A stretch of 64,000 nucleotides of DNA from VAZQ01 sp963817015 (lineage in GTDB: Bacteria > Pseudomonadota > Alphaproteobacteria > Rhizobiales > Xanthobacteraceae). Each line of letters starts with the position of its first letter. The stretch's first letter is position 1. The notes under the pieces are model-generated. The model ran no database searches, was not told the DNA's origin, and saw nothing but the letters and a program-made list of their open reading frames with translations. The stretch lies in NCBI GenBank assembly GCA_963817015.1, contig CAWFMV010000019.1, positions 806,001 to 870,000 of the forward strand. The letters run 5' to 3'. Below are positions 56,819-64,000 of the stretch, one piece after another. A program made the position numbers and the translations under genes.

Positions 56819-57715
56819 ATGACGACAATGCTCGTGTTCAAGCGGTTGACCGCCGTGGCGGTGACGATCTGTGCGCTGATGGCGGGCCTTGACGCGGTCT
56901 GGGCGGGCGACGGGAAGCCGTCGGACTGGCAGATGAATTTCCAGCAATCGGCGACGCCGGTGATGGACGACATCGTCAGGTTTCACACCGGGTTGCTGTA
57001 TACGATCATCGCCATCGCGGGTTTCGTTCTGGTGCTGCTCGCTGATCGTGATCGTGCGCTTCAACGCGCGGGCCAATCCGACGCCCTCGCGCACCACCCA
57101 CAACACCACGCTCGAGGTGGCCTGGACGGTGATCCCGGTCGTGATCCTGGTGGCGATCGCGGTGCCGTCGTTCCGGCTGCTGTTCCTCCAGCTCAACACC
57201 CCGCAAGCCGATATCACCGTGAAGGCGACCGGCAAGCAGTGGTACTGGACCTACAATTATCCCGATAACGGCAAGTTCGAGTTCGACTCGCTGATGGTCC
57301 GCGACAAGGACAAGCTGCGCGCCGACCAGCCGCGCCTGCTTGGCGTCGACAACGAGATGGTGGTGCCGGTGAACAAGACGGTGCGCGTGCTCACCATCGG
57401 GGCCGAGGTCATCCACGCTTTCGCGGTGCCGTCGTTCGGCATCAAGATCGACGCCATCCCGGGCCGGATCAACGAGACTTGGTTCAAGGCGACGCGCGAG
57501 GGTATCTATTACGGCCAGTGCTCGGAGCTGTGCGGAAAGGACCACGCCTTCATGCCGATCGCGGTGCGCGTGGTCAGCGAGCAGGCGTTCGCGACCTGGG
57601 TGGACGAAGCCAAGCGCAAATGGGCGCGCGATGACAGCGCTCCGACCAACTTCGCAGCCGCTGACCAGGCGACGCGATGCAAAGGGCCGGCGGCGGGCGA
57701 CAACGATACGCTTGA
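56819..57715 (+). CDS. coxB: Cytochrome c oxidase subunit II (two frameshifts)
   Basis: CuA-bearing subunit of the aa3-type terminal oxidase. Signal segment (VAVTICALMAGLDAVWA), two transmembrane helices (LLYTIIAIAGFVLVLL and AWTVIPVVILVAIAVPSF), TGKQWYWTYNYPDNG (aromatic cytochrome c contact region) and the CuA motif GQCSELCGKDHAFMPIAV. A one-base insertion at 57040 splits the first helix, and a second shift before the end is needed to reach the TGA at 57713-57715. ATG 56819 has AAGGAG just upstream; 56786 and 56828 are alternatives. coxA follows 12 bp later. Confidence 0.93.
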
Positions 57716-57726
57716 AGGAACCGATC

Positions 57727-59352
57727 ATGGCTACATCTTCCCACGACGCCAACGCCCACGACGCGCTGCACGAGGCGCATCACGATCATCCGACCGGCTG
57801 GCGGCGCTTCGTCTATTCGACCAATCACAAGGACATCGGCACGATGTACCTTGCGTTTGCGCTGATGGGCGGGCTCGTCGGCGGCATCCTGTCGATGGGC
57901 ATGCGGCTCGAGCTGATGGAGCCGGGTCTGCAGTTCTTCCACGACCCCCACATGTTCAACGTGTTCACGACTGCGCACGGCCTGATCATGATCTTCTTCA
58001 TGGTGATGCCGGCGATGATCGGCGGCTTCGGCAACTGGTTCGTGCCGCTGATGATCGGGGCGCCCGACATGGCGTTCCCACGCATGAACAACATCTCGTT
58101 CTGGCTGTTGCCGGCCTCCTTCACGCTCCTGGTCATCTCCATGTTCGTGGAAGGCGAGCGCGGCGAGCCGGGCGTCGGCGGAGGCTGGACCCTCTATGCG
58201 CCGCTGTCGTCGGCGATCGGCCATCCCGGTCCGGCGGTCGATTTCGCGATCCTCTCGCTCCACCTTGCGGGCGCGTCCTCGATCCTCGGTGCCATCAACT
58301 TCATCACGACCATCTTCAACATGCGCGCGCCTGGCATGACGCTGCACAAGATGCCGTTGTTCGTGTGGTCGCAGCTCGTCACCGTGTTCCTGCTGCTGTT
58401 GTCGCTGCCGGTGCTGGCCGGCGCAATCACCATGCTGCTGACCGACCGCAATTTCGGCACCACGTTCTTCAATCCGGAAGGCGGCGGCGATCCGGTGCTG
58501 TTCCAGCACCTGTTCTGGTTCTTCGGTCATCCCGAGGTTTACATCCTGATCGTGCCGGGCTTCGGCATGGTGAGCCAGATCGTGGCCACGTTCTCGAAGA
58601 AGCCGGTGTTCGGCTATCTCGGCATGGCCTACGCGATGGTCGCGATCGGCGGCATCGGCTTCGTGGTGTGGGCGCATCACATGTACACGGTCGGCATGTC
58701 GACGACCGTGCAGGCCTATTTCGTCGCCGCCACCATGGTGATCGCGGTGCCGACCGGCGTGAAGATCTTCTCCTGGATCGCCACCATGTGGGGCGGCTCG
58801 ATCGAGTTCAAGACGCCGATGCTGTGGGCGATCGGGTTCATCTTCCTGTTCACGGTCGGCGGTGTCACCGGCGTGGTGCTGGCCAATGCCGGCGTCGATC
58901 GCTCGCTGCAGGACACCTACTACGTGGTTGCGCACTTCCACTACGTGCTCTCGCTCGGCGCGGTCTTCACCATCTTCGCCGGCTGGTACTACTGGTTCCC
59001 GAAGATGTCGGGCTACATGTACAGCGAGACCATCGGCAAGTGGCACTTCTGGCTGACCTTCGTCGGCGTCAACATCGTGTTCTTCCCGCAGCACTTCCTC
59101 GGACTTGCCGGCATGCCGCGCCGCATCGCCGACTATCCGGATGCCTTCGCGGGCTGGAACTACGTGTCCTCGATGGGTTCGTTCATCTCGGGCGCGGGGG
59201 CGCTCGTCTTCTTCTACGGCGTGTTCCAGGCGTTCGCACGCAAGGAGAAGGCGGCTGACAATCCATGGGGCGCTGGCGCAACGACTCTCGAATGGACGCT
59301 GCCGTCGCCGCCGCCGTTCCACCAGTTCAATGAGCTGCCGCTGATCAAGTGA
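57727..59352 (+). CDS. coxA: Cytochrome c oxidase subunit I
   Basis: Catalytic heme a / heme a3-CuB subunit, 541 residues and intact, 12 helices. Landmarks: FNVFTTAHGLIMIFFMVMPA (heme a ligand), GGFGNWFVPLMIGAPDMAFP, FWFFGHPEVYILIVPGFG (CuB His and the cross-linked Tyr), FVVWAHHMYTVGM (CuB His pair), MWGGSIEFKTPMLWA and YYVVAHFHYVLSLGA (heme ligands). ATG 57727 gives the family N-terminus MATSSHDANAHDALHEAHHD with AAGGA upstream. Core of the proton-pumping respiratory operon coxB-coxA-ctaB-coxF-ctaG-coxC. Confidence 0.98.
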   Translation: MATSSHDANAHDALHEAHHDHPTGWRRFVYSTNHKDIGTMYLAFALMGGLVGGILSMGMRLELMEPGLQFFHDPHMFNVFTTAHGLIMIFFMVMPAMIGGFGNWFVPLMIGAPDMAFPRMNNISFWLLPASFTLLVISMFVEGERGEPGVGGGWTLYAPLSSAIGHPGPAVDFAILSLHLAGASSILGAINFITTIFNMRAPGMTLHKMPLFVWSQLVTVFLLLLSLPVLAGAITMLLTDRNFGTTFFNPEGGGDPVLFQHLFWFFGHPEVYILIVPGFGMVSQIVATFSKKPVFGYLGMAYAMVAIGGIGFVVWAHHMYTVGMSTTVQAYFVAATMVIAVPTGVKIFSWIATMWGGSIEFKTPMLWAIGFIFLFTVGGVTGVVLANAGVDRSLQDTYYVVAHFHYVLSLGAVFTIFAGWYYWFPKMSGYMYSETIGKWHFWLTFVGVNIVFFPQHFLGLAGMPRRIADYPDAFAGWNYVSSMGSFISGAGALVFFYGVFQAFARKEKAADNPWGAGATTLEWTLPSPPPFHQFNELPLIK

Positions 59353-59358
59353 GCTATC

Positions 59359-60322
59359 GTGACCGACATTTCGGCTGCTGATCGTCGTCAAAAGGTTGCG
59401 CCGCTGGCCCCCGCCGGGCTGATGAGCGAGGCGGGCGTCGGCGACTATCTGGCGCTGATGAAGCCACGGGTGATGTCGCTCGTGGTGTTCACGGCGTTCG
59501 TCGGCCTGATGATCGCGCCCGGGCACATCCACCCGGTGATCGGCTTCACGGCGCTGCTCTGCATTGCGATCGGCGCCGGCGCGGCCGGCGCCCTCAACAT
59601 GTGGTACGACGCCGACATCGATGCGGTCATGACACGCACGGCCTCGCGCCCCATTCCGTCAAGGCGCGTCACGCCCGGCGAGGCCGCCGGCTTCGGCCTG
59701 ACACTGGGCGGCTTCTCGGTCGGCGTGCTGGCGCTGCTGGTGAGCTGGACCGCCGCCGCGCTGCTCGCGTTCACGATCTTCTTCTATGTCGTGATCTACA
59801 CGGTGTGGCTCAAGCGCCGCACGCCGCAGAACATCGTTATCGGCGGCGCGGCCGGTGCACTGCCGCCGATGATCGGCTGGGCGGCGGTGACCGGTAACAT
59901 CGCGCTTGAGCCCTTCCTGCTGTTCCTGATCATCTTCCTGTGGACGCCGCCGCATTTCTGGGCGCTGTCGCTCCTGCGTGTCGACGACTACGCGCGGGCG
60001 CGGGTTCCGATGCTGCCAGTGGTCGCCGGCCCGGACGAGACGCGGCGCCAGATCCTGCTCTACTCCCTCGTGCTCGCGCCGGTTGGTTTGACGCCCTGGC
60101 TGTTCGGCCATGCTGGCGTGGTCTATGGCGTCGACTGCGATCATCGCCGGCGCCGTCATGATCGCATTCGCTTGGCGCGTGAACGGCGTCCGCGAGGGTG
60201 AGGGCGCGGCGCGGGCGGCGCGCGGCCTGTTCTCCTACTCGATCCTCTATCTGTTCGCGCTCTTTGCGATGCTTCTGATCGAGCGCGGATTACCCGCTCT
60301 TCTGGTCCATGCGGCCACATGA
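59359..60322 (+). CDS. ctaB: Protoheme IX farnesyltransferase (heme O synthase; one frameshift)
   Basis: Membrane UbiA-type prenyltransferase that farnesylates heme B to heme O for the oxidase. Repaired length about 320 residues. LMKPRVMSLVVFTAFVGLM, NMWYDADIDAVMTRTASRPI (first Asp-rich motif), RRTPQNIVIGGAAGALPPMI, LWTPPHFWALSL and RVDDYARARVPMLPVV are all typical. A one-base insertion at 60132 (VVYGV then AIIAGAVMIAFAWRV) shifts the last 65 residues. GTG 59359 starts six bp after the coxA stop. Confidence 0.95.
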
Positions 60323-60339
60323 GGGGGTTGGTAAATGAC

Positions 60340-60498
60340 ATGGCTGACGAGCCCGACAGAGTCACGCTCACCGAAGTGCAGCAGCGCCGCCGGCGCGCGC
60401 GCTCGATCGCCATCGCGCTGGCGCTCGCTGCCTTGGTCATCCTGTTTTACGTCGTCACTCTCGTGAAAGGCCCCGGCGTGTTGAACCGCCCGCTGTAA
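60340..60498 (+). CDS. coxF: CoxF-type small membrane protein of the oxidase operon
   Basis: 52 residues, intact: a basic N-terminus (LTEVQQRRRRARSIA), one transmembrane helix (AIALALAALVILFYVVTLVK) and a short tail ending GPGVLNRPL. The position between ctaB and ctaG, its size and single-span topology match CoxF proteins of rhizobia. It starts at ATG 60340 (GAGGGGGTTGG upstream). Thought to assist oxidase assembly; mechanism not established. Confidence 0.8.
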   Translation: MADEPDRVTLTEVQQRRRRARSIAIALALAALVILFYVVTLVKGPGVLNRPL

Positions 60499-60528
60499 GC
60501 CAAAATGAACTGATCGAGCTCAATCGAC

Positions 60529-61131
60529 ATGAACGCCCCAAGCCACCATTCACCGCTGCGTCGGCGCGACCTTCTGGTCGCTGGCGCCTGTGGCGTGTTT
60601 GCGGCCAGCATGGTCGGAATGGCGTTCGCGGCCGTGCCGCTCTACAACTGGTTCTGCCGTGCGACCGGCTTCGGCGGCACGACTCAGGTGGCGACGACCG
60701 CGCCGGGCCACGTGCTCAACCGTCGCATCCTGGTGCGCTTCGACGCCAACGTGGCGCCTGGCTTGCCCTGGCGGTTCGAGCCGGAGCAGCCGGTGATCGA
60801 GGTGCGCATCGGCGATGTCGTGACGGTGAACTATGTCGTCACCAATCTGTCGGCGCAGGCGACCGTGGGGCAGGCCTCGTATAATGTCTGGCCGCCGACC
60901 GTCGGGGCCTATTTCTCCAAGATCAACTGCTTCTGCTTCACCGAGCAGCGCTTCGGCCCGGGCGAGACGCGCGACATGCCGGTCGTGTTCTTCGTCGACC
61001 CTGAGCTGGCGAAGGATTCCGAGCAGGATGATCTGACCAGCATCACCCTGTCCTACACCATGTATCCGGTGCGCCAGCCCGAGCCACCCCGCGTCGAGCG
61101 CGGCGCCTCGGTCGCACCGGGGCGGAGTTAG
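60529..61131 (+). CDS. ctaG: Cytochrome c oxidase assembly protein CtaG/Cox11
   Basis: Copper chaperone for CuB insertion into CoxA, 200 residues, intact. One N-terminal membrane anchor (LLVAGACGVFAASMVGMAFA) followed by PLYNWFCRATGFGGTTQVA, the Cu(I) motif INCFCFTEQRF (CxC), NVWPPTVGAYFSK and a beta-sandwich ending SITLSYTMYPV. Follows coxF by 30 bp in the same operon. Confidence 0.96.
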   Translation: MNAPSHHSPLRRRDLLVAGACGVFAASMVGMAFAAVPLYNWFCRATGFGGTTQVATTAPGHVLNRRILVRFDANVAPGLPWRFEPEQPVIEVRIGDVVTVNYVVTNLSAQATVGQASYNVWPPTVGAYFSKINCFCFTEQRFGPGETRDMPVVFFVDPELAKDSEQDDLTSITLSYTMYPVRQPEPPRVERGASVAPGRS

Positions 61132-61155
61132 AGCATGTTGCGATCAGGCATGCTC
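61131..61155 (+). repeat. Short hairpin between ctaG and coxC
   Basis: GAGCATG (61131-61137) and CATGCTC (61149-61155) are perfect complements with an 11-base loop, beginning at the last base of the ctaG stop. The GAGCATG/CATGCTC ends match those of a dispersed hairpin often seen in alphaproteobacterial genomes. It could attenuate or stabilise the operon transcript. Confidence 0.5.
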
Positions 61156-61214
61156 GGGACGCCAAACAGGGCGCGCGCGATCCGCGTCGCTCGCCAAAGA
61201 CGGAGACGCTGAAA

Positions 61215-62108
61215 ATGGCCGACGCCCACGCCAAGCCGCACCACGACTATCATCTCGTGGACCCGAGCCCGTGGCCGATCGTCGGCTCGGTCTCGGCATT
61301 CATCCTGGCGGTCGGCGCCATCGCCTGGATGCGGCACATGTTCGCCGCGGCGCCCTATTGTGTTCTTCGTGGGCGTGATCGGCGTCGCCTACACCATGCT
61401 CGGATGGTGGCGCGACGTCGCCCGCGAGGCGACCTATCAGGGCAATCACACCCGCGTGGTGCAGATCTCGCACCGCTACGGCATGATCCTGTTCATCGCC
61501 TCCGAGGTGATGTTCTTCGTCGCCTGGTTCTGGGCCTACTTCAACACTGCGCTGTTTCCGCCGATGTGTTCAACAGGGCACCGAGCTTCTCGGCAACATC
61601 CAGCGCACCGACGTGCTTGGGGGGACAGTGGCCGCCGAAGGGGATCGAGACCTTCGATCCGTGGCATCTGCCGCTGCTCAATACGCTGATCCTGCTCACC
61701 TCCGGCACTACCGTGACCTGGGCGCATCATGCGCTGCTCGAGAACGATCGCCAGGGCCTGAAGTGGGGCCTGATCTGCACCATCCTACTCGGCCTCACCT
61801 TCACGGCCGTGCAGGCCTACGAATACAGCCACGCCGCCTTTCACTACTCGGGCAACATCTACGGCGCCACGTTCTTCATGGCGACCGGCTTCCACGGCGC
61901 CCATGTGATCATCGGCTCGGCCTTTCTGATCGTGTGCCTGATCCGTGCCTATCTCGGCCACTTCACGCCGGAGCAGCACCTCGGCTTCGAGTTCTCCGCC
62001 TGGTACTGGCACTTCGTCGACGTGGTGTGGCTGTTCCTGTTTGCCTGCATCTACGTCTGGGGCGCAGGTGCGGGACACGCTGCTGGTGCCGTTGCCGGCG
62101 GGCACTGA
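61215..62108 (+). CDS. coxC: Cytochrome c oxidase subunit III (frameshifted)
   Basis: Seven-helix subunit III of the aa3 oxidase, about 295 residues after repair. Starts MADAHAKPHHDYHLVDPSPW; conserved SHRYGMILFIASEVMFFVAW and FWAYFNTALFP, then GGQWPPKGIETFDPWHLPLL, HHALLENDRQGLKWG, FHYSGNIYGATFFMATGFHG and SAWYWHFVDVVWLFLFACIY. A one-base insertion near 61359 and two or three more indels between 61565 and 61630 break it; the C-terminal 160 residues are clean. Last structural gene of the operon. Confidence 0.93.
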   Translation: MADAHAKPHHDYHLVDPSPWPIVGSVSAFILAVGAIAWMRHMFAAAPYCVLRGRDRRRLHHARMVARRRPRGDLSGQSHPRGADLAPLRHDPVHRLRGDVLRRLVLGLLQHCAVSADVFNRAPSFSATSSAPTCLGGQWPPKGIETFDPWHLPLLNTLILLTSGTTVTWAHHALLENDRQGLKWGLICTILLGLTFTAVQAYEYSHAAFHYSGNIYGATFFMATGFHGAHVIIGSAFLIVCLIRAYLGHFTPEQHLGFEFSAWYWHFVDVVWLFLFACIYVWGAGAGHAAGAVAGGH

Positions 62109-62194
62109 CAAGAGCGCAAGCCGCCGAGGCGCGACGGCTGCTTGTGGGGCGCGATCGGGTTGGCATAAGCGCCAGCCTGGCTGCGAGGCGACGC

Positions 62195-62575
62195 ATGTCG
62201 ACCGACAACCGTTCTCTAAGCACGCCGATCATGCGCGGCTTGCGGGCGCGCTGTCCGCGCTGCGGCGAGGGGAGGCTGTTCCAGGGCTTCCTGACGCTGC
62301 GGCCCAAATGCGAGCGCTGCGGCCTCGACTATTCGTTCGCCGATGCCGCCGACGGGCCGGCGGTGTTCGTGATCTTCATCTCGGGTTTCATCGTCGTGTT
62401 CGCGGCGCTTGCGGTCGAGTTTGCCTACCAGCCGCCTTATTGGGTGCACGCCATGTTGTGGCTGCCGCTGATCGCGCTGACCACGCTTGGGCCGCTGCGG
62501 CCGATCAAAGGCGTGATGATCGCGCTGCAATATCATCACAAGGCCGCCGAAGGGCGGCTCTCAGGCAGTGAATAG
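62195..62575 (+). CDS. DUF983 family zinc-ribbon membrane protein
   Basis: 126 residues, intact. An N-terminal zinc ribbon with two CxxC pairs (RCPRCGEGRLF and KCERCGLDY) precedes two transmembrane helices (AVFVIFISGFIVVFAALAVE and AMLWLPLIALTTLGPLRPIK). This is the standard DUF983 plan, and its place between coxC and surf1 is conserved in alphaproteobacteria, suggesting a part in oxidase assembly. Exact role unknown. Confidence 0.9.
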   Translation: MSTDNRSLSTPIMRGLRARCPRCGEGRLFQGFLTLRPKCERCGLDYSFADAADGPAVFVIFISGFIVVFAALAVEFAYQPPYWVHAMLWLPLIALTTLGPLRPIKGVMIALQYHHKAAEGRLSGSE

Positions 62576-62578
62576 GCC

Positions 62579-63320
62579 GTGAGCGGCCCCACACGCTCGG
62601 CGCGCCTCTTCTGGCCAAGCCTTTTATGGCCGGGTGTTTTCGCGTTTGTGATGTTCATCGTGCTGATCGGGCTCGGCACCTGGCAGCTCGAGCGCAAAGC
62701 CTGGAAGGAAGGCCTGATCGCCGCGCTTGCCGCCCGCACCAGCGCGGAGCCGGCGCCGCTGCCTGTCGCCGGAGCGCTGGTCCGCGCTCGATCCTGAGAG
62801 CGATGAATTCCGGCGCGTCACGTTCTCGGCGACGATTGCCTCCGAGCGCGAAGTGCTGGTCTACGGCTCGGGCTCGAGCGTCCGTCCCGATGTGTCAGGC
62901 CCCGGCTATTGGGTGTTCGCGCCGGCCGCGCTCGCCGGTGGCGCCGTGGTCGTGGTCAATCGCGGCTTCCTGCCGGAGGGCCAGCAGGATCCGAAGACGC
63001 ATTTGCCGCCTGCAGGTCGCGTCGATCTGATCGGAGCGTTGCGCTGGCCCGAGCCGCGCGGCTGGTTCGTGCCCAATGACGATCCGGCGCGCAATCTCTG
63101 GTTCGCGCGCGATCAGCTGCTCGATGGCGCGCGCCAAGGGCTGGGGCAACGTGGCGCCGTTTTATGTCGAGCTTGAGAACTCGACCGGGTCGCTGCCGCG
63201 CGCCGGGCGGCTCACGCCGACGCTGCGCAACGAGCACCTGCAATATGCGCTCACCTGGTACGGCCTCGCCGCCGTGCTCGCGGTCATGTTCGCGTTCTGG
63301 CTTCGAAGCCGGCGCCGTGA
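62579..63320 (+). CDS. SURF1 family cytochrome oxidase assembly protein (frameshifted)
   Basis: Two-span membrane protein needed for heme a insertion into CoxA, about 245 residues after repair. N-terminal helix with FVMFIVLIGLGTWQLERKAW, then ERWSALDPESDEFRRVTFSA, VSGPGYWVFAPAALAGGAVV, VVNRGFLPEGQQDP, WPEPRGWFVPNDDPARNLWF and the C-terminal NEHLQYALTWYGLAAVLAVM. Shifts occur near 62778, 63135 and just before the stop. GTG 62579 is four bp after the DUF983 stop. Completes the oxidase operon. Confidence 0.92.
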
Positions 63321-63370
63321 CGGGACAGGGTCAAGTGGGATAGGCTACGCGCGCAGGCAAGCTCACGACG

Positions 63371-63389
63371 CTTTCGATCGGATCGAAAG
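63371..63389. promoter_or_regulatory. 19-bp palindrome overlapping the RBS of the TauD-type gene
   Basis: CTTTCGATC-G-GATCGAAAG is a perfect palindrome with a one-base centre. The ribosome binding site AAAGGA (63386-63391) begins in its right arm, seven bases before ATG 63398. It could be an operator for a dimeric repressor or, as mRNA, a 7-bp stem with a 5-base loop that blocks initiation. Confidence 0.55.
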
Positions 63390-63397
63390 GACATCGC

Positions 63398-64000
63398 ATG
63401 GGCGACCAGACCATCGACATCCGCAAGTCGACGCCCCATATCGGCGCGGAGATTTTTGGCGTCGACCTGTCGCATCCGCTCGGCAATCAGCAGTTCCAGG
63501 AGGTGCATGATGCCCTGATGGACCGGTTGGTGATCTTCTTCCGCGATCAGAGCATCAGCGTTGAAGAGCAGAAGGATTTCGCGCGCCGCTTCGGCAAGCT
63601 GCACACTCATCCAGCCTCTCCCAACGTCGTTCCCGGGCATCCCGAAGTGATGGTCATCGCGGCGGACGAGAACTCCAAATACATCGCGGGCGAGGATTGG
63701 CACTCTGACGTGTCATGCGATCCTGAGCCCCCGATGGGGACGATGCTGTATCTGACGCAAGTGCCGCCCGATGGCGGCGGCGACACCATGTTCGCCAACA
63801 TGTATCTCGCCTACGAGACCTTGTCGGAGCCTGTCCGCAAGCTCGTCGACGGCCTCAGCGCCATTCACGATGGCGAGCCGTTCTATCGCGGCCGCTATGG
63901 CGTCGACGACAGCACAAGGAAATATCCGCGCGCCGAGCATCCCGTGGTGCGAACGCATCCGGTGACGGACCGGAAATGCCTGTTCGTGAACCGCTTCTTC
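63398..64000 (+). CDS. TauD/TfdA family Fe(II)/2-oxoglutarate dioxygenase (3' truncated by window end)
   Basis: First 201 residues of an alpha-ketoglutarate-dependent oxygenase, open to the last base. Starts MGDQTIDIRKSTPHIGAEIF; GVDLSHPL, VIFFRDQSISVEEQKDFARR, the iron motif GEDWHSDVSCDPEPP (HxD), TMLYLTQVPPDGGGDTMFAN and EHPVVRTHPVTDRKCLFVNR (region near the 2-oxoglutarate-binding end) are standard. The distal iron His and Arg lie beyond the window. Substrates of the family include taurine and aryloxyalkanoates; sulfonate-exporter-like genes elsewhere in the window are suggestive but not proof. Confidence 0.93.
   Translation, partial: MGDQTIDIRKSTPHIGAEIFGVDLSHPLGNQQFQEVHDALMDRLVIFFRDQSISVEEQKDFARRFGKLHTHPASPNVVPGHPEVMVIAADENSKYIAGEDWHSDVSCDPEPPMGTMLYLTQVPPDGGGDTMFANMYLAYETLSEPVRKLVDGLSAIHDGEPFYRGRYGVDDSTRKYPRAEHPVVRTHPVTDRKCLFVNRFF

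Noticed and set aside
57048..59258. 736-codon frame running from coxB through coxA
   Set aside because: Only its first 220 codons are coxB; the rest is a shadow of coxA created by a missing stop after a frameshift, not a natural CoxB-CoxA fusion.
1..64000. CRISPR arrays, tRNA or rRNA genes, insertion-sequence transposases, phage genes
   Set aside because: No spaced repeat series, no cloverleaf-like T-loop sequences, and no transposase or phage signature proteins were seen in reading the window.

Overview
The window reads as chromosomal DNA of a GC-rich alphaproteobacterium of the order Hyphomicrobiales, most like the Bradyrhizobium / Rhodopseudomonas / Xanthobacteraceae group. The clues are a class I lysyl-tRNA synthetase, a plant/alpha-type glutamate-cysteine ligase, the coxBAC-ctaB-coxF-ctaG-surf1 order, several orphan TctC-type receptors, a PodJ-like SEL1 protein and a nested palindromic repeat of the 'gtctcgaaccatgg' type that I recall from that group. 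This is judged from protein resemblance; no search was run.

Layout. 1-10.7 kb: a catabolic block with a molybdenum hydroxylase (large and small subunits), an MFS carrier, a UbiD-type decarboxylase, an alpha/beta hydrolase, two TctC receptors with a LysR regulator, and a SCO copper chaperone. 10.8-19.8 kb: a family 3 binding protein, lysK, two tandem TauE/SafE exporters, a LexA/CI-like regulator, a DUF952 protein overlapping pyrD, a DUF3500 protein and another TctC receptor. 19.8-27.6 kb: a MATE exporter, a small DUF6460 membrane protein and the four-gene ligase-associated DNA repair cluster (ligase and MBL exonuclease on minus, Lhr-type helicase and PdeM phosphoesterase on plus). 27.6-36.9 kb: TIGR02186 and a third TauE, a 1056-residue PodJ-like protein, a cell-wall amidase, a DmdC-type acyl-CoA dehydrogenase and a YeiH-type exporter.

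36.9-39.3 kb is gene-poor and less GC-rich. It holds a candidate 35-residue membrane peptide, a decayed SRAP/YedK gene and an 85-residue orphan gene whose promoter carries a textbook alphaproteobacterial LexA box. 39.3-46.8 kb has a thiolase, two tandem cupins, a FadJ-type fusion, an MFS carrier and glutamate-cysteine ligase. 47-56.3 kb has an EF-hand protein, a secreted hydrolase, a two-gene operon of a divergent Hsp70/actin-fold ATPase with an Ala/Pro/Lys-repeat partner, PAN and DUF6152/DUF6644 proteins, tldD, a TctC receptor and an IalB-like protein. 56.8-63.3 kb is the aa3 cytochrome oxidase operon. The window ends inside a TauD/TfdA dioxygenase.

A caveat applies throughout. Many conserved genes (coxB, ctaB, coxC, surf1, ubiD-like, acyl-CoA dehydrogenase, molybdenum hydroxylase) carry single-base frameshifts, nearly all insertions, concentrated at 0.3-6.5 kb, 34.6-36 kb and 55-63 kb, while 19.8-34 kb is almost clean. 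I treat these as probable consensus errors and give each gene its full span. The best candidates for something undescribed are the ATPase + repeat-partner operon (48.8-51.6 kb), the LexA-controlled small gene (38.6 kb), and the inverted repeats that overlap ribosome binding sites at 4.0 and 63.4 kb.
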